Below are positions 9,301-15,676 of a stretch of 32,345 nucleotides of DNA, piece by piece. Each line of letters starts with the position of its first letter. Position 1 is the stretch's first letter. The stretch is from Sphingobium sp. (GTDB lineage Bacteria; Pseudomonadota; Alphaproteobacteria; Sphingomonadales; Sphingomonadaceae), in assembly GCA_023266635.1 (NCBI GenBank), contig JAHFPU010000006.1, positions 1 to 32,345 of the forward strand, read 5' to 3'. Position numbers and translations under genes: made by a program. Below the pieces are notes generated by a model. It searched no databases, had not been told where the DNA came from, and saw nothing but the letters and a program-made list of their open reading frames with translations.

Positions 9301-9530
9301 AGCAGGCCGTCGATGCCGGTCAGCTGCTGCTCGATCACCTGCGTAACGCTGGTCTCGACGGTCTCTGCCGAAGCGCCCGGATAGGTGGCGCTGATGCTGA
9401 CCGATGGCGGCGCAATATCGGGATATTGCGCGATCGGCAGCGTCATGATCGAGCCCAGGCCGGCAAGCATGATGCCGATGGCAATGACCCATGCGAAAAT
9501 GGGCCGCTCGATGAAGAATTTGCTGAGCAT
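6375..9530 (-). CDS. RND multidrug efflux inner-membrane pump (HAE1 family, AcrB/MexB-like)
   Basis: A 1051-residue proton-driven drug exporter, the full family length. It begins MLSKFFIERPIFAWVIAIGI as in AcrB/MexB. Two sets of six membrane helices enclose two large periplasmic loops. The proton relay residues are visible: the Asp pair in SIGLLVDDAIVVVENVERL (TM4, near residue 405) and the Lys in GLAAKNAILIVEFAEM (TM10). The porter domain carries PIAQYPDIAPPSVSI and YPGASAETVE. The gene follows the adaptor after a 9-nt gap containing GGCGGA as ribosome binding site. It overlaps the channel gene by 4 bp. Substrates cannot be inferred from sequence; antibiotics, solvents, dyes or bile-like compounds are all possible. 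Confidence 0.97.
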   Translation of the reverse strand: MLSKFFIERPIFAWVIAIGIMLAGLGSIMTLPIAQYPDIAPPSVSISATYPGASAETVETSVTQVIEQQLTGIDGLLYFSSTSGSDGSARISVTLEKGTDPDTAQVQVQNKVQQALSRLPSAVQQQGLTVTKAQTDFLILVGLYDTTDKSKQSDISDYLVNHFQDPISRVTGVGTSRIFGSQYAMRVWLDPYKLAAVKLMPSDVQTAIQAQNVEISAGQIGQEPAPEGQQLNATVTAQSRLETPEQFRNIIVKTQTDGSIVRLSDVARVELGNENYTSNARMNGHPASGMALQLAPGADALKTAELVKAQVAELSKDLPSGYTVAYPRDSTPFIKVSVEEVVWTLVEAVILVIIVMFVFLQSWRATLIPALAVPVVLLGTFGVLALFGYSINTMTLFGMVLSIGLLVDDAIVVVENVERLMEEEDLSPHDATVKSMEEIGSALVGIALVLSAVLLPMAFFGGSTGVIYRQFSITIVSSMALSVVVALILSPALCATLLKPKDPEMEEKGLAGRLAGRFNRWFGRTTEKYVGGVEKVMNGRWIYWAGYALVLVVLWFTFVRLPTSFLPVEDQGMDMVQYTLPSGATGQRTRAVSSKVEDYFLNDEKANTNYIFSISGFSFSGSGQNTGMAFVSLAPWDDRSGKANSAAGIAGRATGAFSAIRDAKVFAMTPPAIQGLGQSNGFTFELLNTGGLSRERFLALRDQLIAAANKDPALASVRAATLEDNPQLKVDIDTAKLSVLGLTQANVNQTLSAAWGSTYINDFVDRGRVKRVYMQADAPFRALPSDIDNWQVRSTSTGEMVPFSAFATTRWEKGPSTVSRFNGQSSYEIQGEAGAGASSGDAMDRIVALQEQLPAGTSFAWSGLSYQEQLSGGQAPLLYGVSMLVVFLCLAALYESWSIPLAVLLVIPLGLIGAVLAVTLRGLDNNIYFQVGLLTTMGLAAKNAILIVEFAEMAHRQGKNAFASAVEAARLRFRPILMTSLAFIAGVIPLAIASGAGAQSRIAIGTAVIGGMLTATVLAIFYVPLFFLTVSKLFTRAEKMPPPAPASEVPA

Positions 9531-9539
9531 CGGTCCGCC

Positions 9540-10673
9540 TTACTTGCCGGCCGTGATAGCGACGGGCTTTACCACAGCGCCAGGCGCCGCCTTGTCCGTG
9601 CCTTCGACGATCAGCTTGTCCCCGGCCTTGAGACCAGAGGTGATCAGCCATTTGTCGCCGATCGCCTGGGCGGCAACCACGGTGCGGCTCTCCACCTTGT
9701 TATCCTTGCCGACGACCAGCGCGGTCGCATCGCCCTTTGCGTCGCGGGTAATGCCCTGCTGCGGCGCGAGGATGGCGTTGGGCAGGACGGACTGCGGCGC
9801 GACGACGCGCACGAACATGCCGGGGAGCAGCATGCCGTCCGGATTGGGGAATTGCGCGCGCAGGGTCACGGTGCCGCTGTTCACGTCCACGATCGGCTCG
9901 GCGAACTGGATGGTGCCGGTCTGTGGATAGTCCGTTCCGTCGTCCAGCTTCAGGCGGATCGTCGCGCTGGCAGGCAGCGCCTTGCCCGAAGCCATCGCGC
10001 GGCGCAGCTCCAGGAGCTTGGAGCTGGACTGGGTGATGTCGACATAGATGGGATTGAGCTGCTGGATCGTCGCCAGCGGATCGGTCTGGCTGGCGGTGAC
10101 CAGCGCGCCCGGCGTCACGACCGAACGGCCGATCCGGCCGCTGATCGGCGCGAACACGCGGGTGAAGGCCAGGTTGATGCGCGCGGTCTGCAACGTGGCT
10201 GACGCCTGCTTGACCGAAGCATTTGCCTGCCGGGCGGCGGCGATGACATCATCATTATCCTGCCTGCTGACGGCTTCGGTATCATTGAGGCCCTTGTATC
10301 GGTTGGCCTTCGCCTGCGCTGCAGCCAGTGTCGCCTGGGCATTGGCGAGCTGGGCGGACGCCTCGTCCCGCGACGCGGTGTAGAGCTGGGGGTCGATCTG
10401 ATAGAGCGGCTGGCCCGCCTTCACCATCGACCCTTCCGTGAACAGGCGCTTCTGGACGATGCCGGCCACCTGCGGACGCACTTCGGAGATCATGAAGGCA
10501 TTGGTGCGCGCGGGCAATTCGGTCGAGACGGTGACCCGCTCGGTCTTCAGCGTCAGGACGCCCACTTCCACCGGCCCGCGCTCGGGCGGCTTCTTGGCTC
10601 CACATCCTGCGAGCAGGATGCTGAGGGCGATGGGAGCTAGGATACGGGTATTGACGGGCAAGAGCTTCACCAT
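9540..10673 (-). CDS. RND efflux periplasmic adaptor lipoprotein (HlyD/AcrA-like)
   Basis: A 377-residue membrane fusion protein linking pump and channel. I chose the ATG at 10673 because it gives a proper lipoprotein signal peptide, MVKLLPVNTRILAPIALSIL, with lipobox LLAGC (Cys24). The frame stays open upstream to about 10802, but that extension has no signal and would overlap the regulatory repeats. The lipoyl/hairpin region (VKAGQPLYQIDPQLYTASRDE) is followed by alpha-hairpin heptads rich in Ala and Gln. The beta-barrel has RVFAPISGRIGRSVVTPGAL, and the C-terminal part is membrane-proximal. It is the first gene of the pump operon, divergent from the two-component system. Confidence 0.93.
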   Translation of the reverse strand: MVKLLPVNTRILAPIALSILLAGCGAKKPPERGPVEVGVLTLKTERVTVSTELPARTNAFMISEVRPQVAGIVQKRLFTEGSMVKAGQPLYQIDPQLYTASRDEASAQLANAQATLAAAQAKANRYKGLNDTEAVSRQDNDDVIAAARQANASVKQASATLQTARINLAFTRVFAPISGRIGRSVVTPGALVTASQTDPLATIQQLNPIYVDITQSSSKLLELRRAMASGKALPASATIRLKLDDGTDYPQTGTIQFAEPIVDVNSGTVTLRAQFPNPDGMLLPGMFVRVVAPQSVLPNAILAPQQGITRDAKGDATALVVGKDNKVESRTVVAAQAIGDKWLITSGLKAGDKLIVEGTDKAAPGAVVKPVAITAGK

Positions 10674-10785
10674 GTGCAAGTGGCCAACATGTAATAAGGA
10701 TATGCAGCTGAACGCTTGTCGCGGTGCAGCATAGACAATTTTGGTGTCTTGATTGCACAGTACGGTCGTTGCAACCGACAGTTCC

Positions 10786-10810
10786 GTATCGTCATGTATC
10801 ACACTGTATC
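10786..10810. promoter_or_regulatory. Triple direct repeat GTATC, likely OmpR-type regulator binding site
   Basis: GTATC occurs at 10786-10790, 10796-10800 and 10806-10810, an exact 10-bp period. The last two copies extend to TGTATCA. OmpR/PhoB-type regulators bind tandem direct repeats of about one helical turn. The site lies between the pump operon and an OmpR-type regulator gene, so the local regulator is the obvious ligand. The spacing and repeats are seen directly; the binding is inferred. Confidence 0.6.
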
Positions 10811-10845
10811 AGGCGGGGTCCGGCAAGCAGACTTTCGGCCAAGCC

Positions 10846-10863
10846 TGTATTAGAACGCCCCTA
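10846..10863 (+). promoter_or_regulatory. Putative -10 element giving a leaderless regulator transcript
   Basis: TGTATTAG (10846-10853) resembles an extended -10 element, and no good -35 lies 17 bp upstream. The expected transcription start would fall at or within two bases of the A of the ATG at 10863. No ribosome binding site precedes that ATG. The triple repeat sits just upstream, as for an activator-dependent promoter. Confidence 0.35.
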
Positions 10864-11585
10864 TGTCCGATCCGACCCCACAGCCGCGCATCGTCGTCGT
10901 CGAGGACGATGAGGATATTCGCGATCTCATCATCGGGCAGCTCCAGCGCGAAAATTATGAGGTGGAACCGGCGGCGACGCTGGGCGAACTGCGCGCCATA
11001 TTGCAGGACAAGGTGGTCGACCTGCTCGTGCTGGACCTCAACCTGCCGGACGGCGACGGCCTCAGCCTCTGCCGGGATCTGCGGGCGGAGGGCTGGTCTG
11101 TCGCCATCATCATGGTGACGGCACGGGGCTCCGCGATCGATCGCGTGCTTGGGCTGGAGTTGGGCGCGGACGATTATCTGACCAAGCCGTTCGAGCCGCG
11201 CGAATTGCTCGCCCGCGTGCGCAACCTGTTGAAGCGGACACGCACCGATACCGCCACCCGGCCCGCCAACGCGCGGACAGTGGTCATCGGGCCATGGCGG
11301 TTGGATTTGTATCAGCGCCGGTTGATCGCGCCGGACGGCAAGCTGGTCATGCTCTCCTCGGCCGAATTCCGTTTGCTGGGACGCTTCGTCGATGAACCGA
11401 ATACCGTCCTGTCCCGCGAAGCGTTGCTCCCCGAAAGGCGCGCGACCGTGGCGTTCGACCGGTCGATCGACCTGCAGGTCAGCCGCCTGCGGCAGAAGCT
11501 GGCGGCGATACCGGGTGGCGAGGAGCTGGTGCTCACCGTGCGCAACGAAGGCTATGTCCTCGCCTCGCCCGTCCGGTACGAATGA
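10863..11585 (+). CDS. OmpR-family DNA-binding response regulator
   Basis: A 240-residue two-domain regulator. The receiver domain spans about residues 9-125, with acidic pocket EDDED (14-18), phosphoacceptor Asp58 in LVLDLNLPDGDG, Thr86 and Lys108 in DDYLTKPF. The winged-helix domain covers about 140-237, with SSAEFRLLGRFVDEPNTVLSR cut from the usual trans_reg_C pattern and ending [13 protein letters not shown]. It overlaps the kinase gene by 4 bp and is divergent from the RND pump operon. It therefore probably regulates the pump, and itself, through the GTATC repeats. The signal is unknown. Confidence 0.93.
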   Translation: MSDPTPQPRIVVVEDDEDIRDLIIGQLQRENYEVEPAATLGELRAILQDKVVDLLVLDLNLPDGDGLSLCRDLRAEGWSVAIIMVTARGSAIDRVLGLELGADDYLTKPFEPRELLARVRNLLKRTRTDTATRPANARTVVIGPWRLDLYQRRLIAPDGKLVMLSSAEFRLLGRFVDEPNTVLSREALLPERRATVAFDRSIDLQVSRLRQKLAAIPGGEELVLTVRNEGYVLASPVRYE

Positions 11586-12952
11586 CGATGACGCCTATCC
11601 GCAGCATCGTGCGATTTTTGCGATCCATGGCAGGGCATATCTTCGTGCTGCTGACTGTCGGCATGTCCGCCGCCGCCATCCTGTCTCTTTACATCGCGGA
11701 ACAGGCTCGCAAGCATGATTTCGAACGGCTCCGTACGCAACGCGTGATCGCAAGCGCCGCCGATGTCGCACAGCGCCTGCAACAGAATCCTGAGCGCATA
11801 GGCGCTATGCTGGCGGCGCAACAGATTATGGGTGCAGCCCTCGCACCCGACGGAATTGCGCTGACCAAGCCGGACTCGATCCTTAAGACCGCGCTAGAGG
11901 AGCGGTTCGGCCCACATGCCGATCCGGAAGCCGGCCAGGTGCCTACGGGGTTTTGTTTTCCCGCGATCAAAGTGAATTTTAAGGAACGCGCGGCGGGGCT
12001 GATCGGCGCGCCCCGCCCCGACTGTTGGATCGTCCGTTTCACGGATCAGACGGGAGAAAGGCGGTCGATGGCCATCTATCTCCCGCACATCGCGATCGCG
12101 CCCAGTTCGACGCTCAATCCGCTTTATCTGCTGCTGATTGTGGCATCGAGCGCAGGTCTGTCGATCATAGTCGCGCGCTTCGTGTCGAAGCCGCTGCGGC
12201 GGCTGGAGAAGGCGGCAGAGGCCTTTTCCGTTTCGCTCGATCCCGAACCGATATCCGAGCGTGGGCCAGAAGAAGTCCGGGCAGCGCTATCCACCTTCAA
12301 CATGATGCAGCAGCGCGTGCGCGAAGGGTTCCTGGAACGCACGCAGCTGCTTGCGGGCATCGGCCACGATCTTCAGACGCCCCTGACGCGCCTGCGGCTA
12401 CGGCTGGAACAGGTCGAGGATACAGCCCTTAAAGACCGACTGATTCATGATCTGTCTGCCATGCAGACGCTCGTGCGGGAGGGGCTGGACTTGGCGAGCA
12501 GTGCAGACTCTGGCGAGGATTGGTCCCTTATCGACATCGATTCCCTGCTGGCGAGCATGGCGGAAGATGCCCAGGAATTCGACAGCCCCGTCACCTTCCT
12601 CTCCGGCTGCGGCGGCACCGTGCGGGTCAAGCCCAATGCCCTGCGCCGGTGTATCGGCAACCTCGTCGATAATGCCGTCACCTATGGCGGCAGCGCCGAA
12701 ATCGCCTGCGCACGCGAAGTCGGCAAGCTGGTCATCACCGTGCGCGACCGGGGCAAGGGGATCGACGAAGCCTTGCTGGACAAGATGTTCGAGCCTTACA
12801 CGCGCGGCGAGGCGGGACAGGCTGGCGGCCGGGCGGGTACGGGCATCGGGCTGACGATCGCGCGAACCCTCGCCCTGACCTTCGGCGGCTCCGTCAGATT
12901 GCGCAACGCGCCCGATGGCGGCGTCATCGCCTCCATCAGCATCAAGGAATAG
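11582..12952 (+). CDS. Membrane sensor histidine kinase
   Basis: A 456-residue kinase partner of the regulator encoded just upstream (4-bp overlap). A transmembrane helix at about 16-38 is followed by a periplasmic sensor region of some 140 residues that matches no domain I recognise. The second membrane helix is at about 180-200, then HAMP ([14 protein letters not shown]). The HisKA motif [18 protein letters not shown] holds the phospho-His at 262. The ATPase part shows the N box ([11 protein letters not shown], Asn360 and Asn364), G1 (DRGKGI) and G2 ([12 protein letters not shown]). The [13 protein letters not shown] form is the EnvZ-like subgroup. All catalytic motifs are present, so it should be active. 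Confidence 0.93.
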   Translation: MTMTPIRSIVRFLRSMAGHIFVLLTVGMSAAAILSLYIAEQARKHDFERLRTQRVIASAADVAQRLQQNPERIGAMLAAQQIMGAALAPDGIALTKPDSILKTALEERFGPHADPEAGQVPTGFCFPAIKVNFKERAAGLIGAPRPDCWIVRFTDQTGERRSMAIYLPHIAIAPSSTLNPLYLLLIVASSAGLSIIVARFVSKPLRRLEKAAEAFSVSLDPEPISERGPEEVRAALSTFNMMQQRVREGFLERTQLLAGIGHDLQTPLTRLRLRLEQVEDTALKDRLIHDLSAMQTLVREGLDLASSADSGEDWSLIDIDSLLASMAEDAQEFDSPVTFLSGCGGTVRVKPNALRRCIGNLVDNAVTYGGSAEIACAREVGKLVITVRDRGKGIDEALLDKMFEPYTRGEAGQAGGRAGTGIGLTIARTLALTFGGSVRLRNAPDGGVIASISIKE

Positions 12953-12973
12953 ACCGGAATTTTCTCTCCTATT

Positions 12974-13059
12974 CCGTCATCCTGATGAAAATCAGGATCC
13001 ATTCGGAGCAACGTGTCAGGGGAGCGCTGAATGGATGCTGATTGCCATCAGCATGACGG
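12974..13059. repeat. Inverted-repeat intergenic element (family B)
   Basis: The left arm starts CCGTCATCCTGATG. The right arm ends CATCAGCATGACGG, an imperfect reverse complement; the arms pair over about 31 bases. The left arm holds an inner hairpin, CCTGAT/ATCAGG (12981-12996). The same arms occur at 26329-26443 with a different centre. It lies between the kinase gene and recF. The recF frame is open through it, but the repeat is not expected to be coding. Confidence 0.75.
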
Positions 13060-13136
13060 CGGCATGGGAAAGCCGGCATCTCGATAAATCCCAGATACAA
13101 TTGCCCATCTCCGCCAAAGCCCGCTACAGCGCAGCG

Positions 13137-14201
13137 ATGCTTAGCCGCCTTACCGTCAGTGACTTTCGCAATCATGAGGATGCGCTGATCGTTCCAAACC
13201 ACCCGTTTATAGTGCTGACGGGGGAGAATGGCGCGGGCAAGACCAACATATTGGAGGCGGTATCGCTGCTGGCGCCGGGCCGGGGCCTGCGCGGCGCGCC
13301 TTTGCGGGAAATGGCGCGGCAGGGCGGCGGCGGCGGTTTCGGCGTGGCCGCACAGGTTGACGGGGTGACGCTCGGCACCGGGGTCACAGCGGAAGCGCCG
13401 GATCGGCGACAGGTCCGGGTCGGCGGCACGGCGAGCACCGCGACCGCCCTGCCCGAGCACCTCGCCGTCCTGTGGCTGACCCCGGCGATGGACCGGCTGT
13501 TCACCGAAGCGCCCGGCGGGCGGCGACGGTTTCTCGACCGGCTGACGCTGGCGCTGCATTCCAGTCATGCCACGCACAGCGCGCGCTATGAGGCGGCGAT
13601 GCGCGCCCGGACCAAATTGCTGACCGATGATCGCCCCGCCGACCCATCCTGGCTGGCGGCGCTTGAGGCGCAGATGGACGAGCATGGCAGCGCGCTGGCC
13701 GCAGCCCGGCAGGAAGCGATCGCCGCTTTGGGAGCAGCCCTTGCCACGCAACCGGACAGCCCCTTCGCCCGCCCCCTCCTCTCGCTCGACGGCTGGACAC
13801 CGGGCGGCGAACCGCTGGCCGACCAGTTGCGCGACGGGCGGCGCAGGGACGCCACCGCCGGGCGCGCATTGAAGGGGCCCCACCGCACCGACCTCTCCGT
13901 GATCCACGCCGAAAAAGGCCAGCCCGCCGCGCTCTGTTCCACGGGCGAGCAAAAGGCGCTGCTGCTTTCGATCATCATCGCCCATGCAGCGCTGGTGGCC
14001 GAGCGCGCCGGACGCCCGCCCATATTGCTGCTGGATGAAGTGGCCGCGCATCTCGACCCGGCCCGCCGCGCGGCGCTGTTCGACCGTCTTGCCGCCACCG
14101 GCGGTCAGGTCTGGATGACCGGCACCGAATCCGAACTCTTCTCGGCGCTCGGCGCGGCGACCCGACTGCATGTCGAGCAGGGCCATATTCGCCCCGATTG
14201 A
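13137..14201 (+). CDS. recF: DNA replication and repair protein RecF
   Basis: A 354-residue SMC-like ATPase. It binds gapped DNA and helps RecO/RecR load RecA at stalled forks. The Walker A motif GENGAGKT is at residues 29-36. The ABC signature region is [17 protein letters not shown], and Walker B is [13 protein letters not shown]. The start [16 protein letters not shown] matches the RecF family; the frame is open further upstream, but that part runs through the family B repeat. The total length is normal. recF stands alone here, not next to dnaA/dnaN/gyrB, as is common in alphaproteobacteria. Confidence 0.95.
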   Translation: MLSRLTVSDFRNHEDALIVPNHPFIVLTGENGAGKTNILEAVSLLAPGRGLRGAPLREMARQGGGGGFGVAAQVDGVTLGTGVTAEAPDRRQVRVGGTASTATALPEHLAVLWLTPAMDRLFTEAPGGRRRFLDRLTLALHSSHATHSARYEAAMRARTKLLTDDRPADPSWLAALEAQMDEHGSALAAARQEAIAALGAALATQPDSPFARPLLSLDGWTPGGEPLADQLRDGRRRDATAGRALKGPHRTDLSVIHAEKGQPAALCSTGEQKALLLSIIIAHAALVAERAGRPPILLLDEVAAHLDPARRAALFDRLAATGGQVWMTGTESELFSALGAATRLHVEQGHIRPD

Positions 14202-14337
14202 AAGACGCCGGTGCGATGAACCGTTCTTTGACGCATTGCAGCAACGACTCATCGCAGGATCGACAAAGGTCGTATTTTCTTATTAACCGCGACCTGCCTT
14301 AACCCTTCCAACGATAAAGCGAGGGGTCGCAAATCGC

Positions 14338-14853
14338 ATGATTAAGGGTTTTCGCGCAGCCATTGCGCTGATGTTGGCGTTTGGCTGTCTGACAGTCGCA
14401 AATCCGGCCGTTGCTGGTGTTCTGCAATGCGCGCCCTATGCGCGTGAAGTCTCCGGCATCCAGCTTTTCGGCCGCGCAGCCAACTGGTGGTCGCAGGCCG
14501 AGGGTCTCTACGACGAGGGCCATGAACCCCGCGAAGGCGCGGTCCTCTCTTTCTCTTCCAGCCGCTCGATGCCAGCCGGCCATGTCGCTGTCGTCAGCCA
14601 CATCGTCAATTCGCGCGAAGTGCTGCTGGACCATGCCAACTGGTCATATCGTGGCGGTATCGAGCATGACGTGCGCGCCATCGACGTATCGCCGAACAAT
14701 GACTGGACCGACGTGCGCGTATGGTACGGCCCGATCGGCGACCTGGGCATCCGCAGCAACCCGGCGAACGGCTTCATCTATCCGGAGGCGCACAAGACGC
14801 TGAACGGCTCGATGCAGATCGCATCGGCCGGCCGTATCGGCGGCGGCAAATAA
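14338..14853 (+). CDS. Secreted CHAP-domain protein (putative cell-wall amidase/endopeptidase)
   Basis: A 171-residue protein with a Sec signal peptide (MIKGFRAAIALMLAFGCLTV) and a likely cleavage after ANPAVA (residue 26). The mature part is a small CHAP (NlpC/P60-like) domain with candidate triad Cys31 (LQCAPYAREVSG), His82 (PAGHVAVVSHIV) and Asn101 (LLDHANW). CHAP enzymes cleave peptidoglycan peptides in the periplasm. Its single-domain form, without a binding module, is common in sphingomonads. It stands alone, convergent with the DUF3297 gene. Whether it cuts wall or acts in another secreted role is not known. Confidence 0.85.
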   Translation: MIKGFRAAIALMLAFGCLTVANPAVAGVLQCAPYAREVSGIQLFGRAANWWSQAEGLYDEGHEPREGAVLSFSSSRSMPAGHVAVVSHIVNSREVLLDHANWSYRGGIEHDVRAIDVSPNNDWTDVRVWYGPIGDLGIRSNPANGFIYPEAHKTLNGSMQIASAGRIGGGK

Positions 14854-14877
14854 TCTAATTAAGCGTAACCGGGGCGC

Positions 14878-15153
14878 TTATTCGCCCTTATCGTTGCCCG
14901 CTTCTTCGATTTCGGGCGGATTTTCATACCAGGCTTCAACAGGGCCGGACAGCTTGATCGTCAGCGGCTGGCCGTGCCGGTCGCGGGTCTTGCCAGCGGC
15001 GACGCGGATCCAGCCTTCCGAAATGCAATATTCCTCGACATCGTTGCGCACCCTGTCCTTGAACCGGATGCCGATGCCGCGCTGGAGCACGTCCATGTCG
15101 AAATGGGGGCTGCGCGGGTTGGTCGAGAGGTGATCTGGCGGCGTGTCTGTCAT
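14878..15153 (-). CDS. DUF3297 family protein
   Basis: A 91-residue cytosolic protein of the DUF3297 family, recognised by PHFDMDVLQRGIGIRFKDR, EYCISEGWIRVAAGKTRDR and GQPLTIKLSGPVEAWYE. The length is typical. Function is unknown for the family. It is a single-gene unit, convergent with the CHAP gene (25-bp gap). The start ATG fits the family start, and the acidic tail EIEEAGNDKGE closes it. Confidence 0.88.
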   Translation of the reverse strand: MTDTPPDHLSTNPRSPHFDMDVLQRGIGIRFKDRVRNDVEEYCISEGWIRVAAGKTRDRHGQPLTIKLSGPVEAWYENPPEIEEAGNDKGE

Positions 15154-15177
15154 GGCAGAGCGCCTAGCGCCGATGCA

Positions 15178-15219
15178 GCCGGGCCGTCAACCGCCTGTAG
15201 AGGCGATCGACGGCCCGGC
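15178..15219 (-). terminator. Long hairpin behind the Arg-rich secreted protein gene
   Basis: A perfect 11-bp outer stem pairs GCCGGGCCGTC (15178-15188) with GACGGCCCGGC (15209-15219). It encloses an inner 5-bp stem, CGCCT/AGGCG, with loop GTAG. It begins 11 bp beyond the stop of the leftward gene. No T-run follows, so it may act as an RNA 3' end or stability structure rather than a strict terminator. Confidence 0.55.
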
Positions 15220-15229
15220 ATCAGATTAT

Positions 15230-15541
15230 TCAGCGACAGATTTTGACGCGCACGTCGCGGTGGCGATAGCGGTCATAGCGCCATTCCTTCCAACAGCGGC
15301 GGCGGTCGTCGCGATAGACGTAGCGGCGATGGTCGCGCCGCCATTCGCGGCGGTCACGCCAGTCGCGGCGATCGCGTCTGTCCCAGCGGTCGCGCCGGTC
15401 GCCGCGCCATTCGCCGCGATAAGTGTCGCCGCGCCAGCCATAGCCGTCACGATAATCGTTTGCCTGGGCGGGGGCCGAGACACCCGCCATGACGCTGCCG
15501 GCTATCAGAATTGCCGTGACGCCTTTCCACAAAATGTTCAT
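15230..15541 (-). CDS. Secreted Arg/Asp/Trp-rich low-complexity protein
   Basis: A 103-residue exported protein of unknown function. A clear signal peptide (MNILWKGVTAILIAGSVMAG, cleavage near APAQA-ND) precedes a mature part built almost wholly of Arg, Asp, Trp and Tyr in RRDRW/DRRDW-like units. A C-terminal block has two cysteines (RRRCWKEWRYD and VKICR) that could form a disulfide. Similar short basic repeat proteins are often seen in sphingomonad genomes. The extreme basicity suggests binding to polyanions such as exopolysaccharide, DNA or LPS, but this is inference. Another frame over the same bases is also open because of the repeats; the signal peptide decides for this one. Confidence 0.75.
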   Translation of the reverse strand: MNILWKGVTAILIAGSVMAGVSAPAQANDYRDGYGWRGDTYRGEWRGDRRDRWDRRDRRDWRDRREWRRDHRRYVYRDDRRRCWKEWRYDRYRHRDVRVKICR

Positions 15542-15600
15542 TTCACGCTCCTCCGTATCCGGGCCGGAGGGGGTAGCCGCCAGCCTGTAGACAAAGACAT

Positions 15601-15629
15601 ATTCCCGCCCGGCTGAACCGGACGGGAAT
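15601..15629 (-). terminator. Hairpin downstream of typA
   Basis: ATTCCCGCCCGG (15601-15612) pairs with CCGGACGGGAAT (15618-15629) with one mismatch and a CTGAA loop. It lies about 50 bp behind the typA stop and has no strong T-run. Confidence 0.5.
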
Positions 15630-15676
15630 ATAGCGTTAAGAAAACATTCAGCCGCCCGGGACGGTTGGCGAAGTCG

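Noticed and set aside
12915-13136. N-terminal extension of recF to 12915
   Set aside because: It runs through the kinase gene end and the family B palindrome; family similarity starts at 13137.
14283-14304. Two TTAACC copies upstream of the CHAP gene as a CtrA site
   Set aside because: The 16-bp spacing does not fit TTAA-N7-TTAA; too weak to call.
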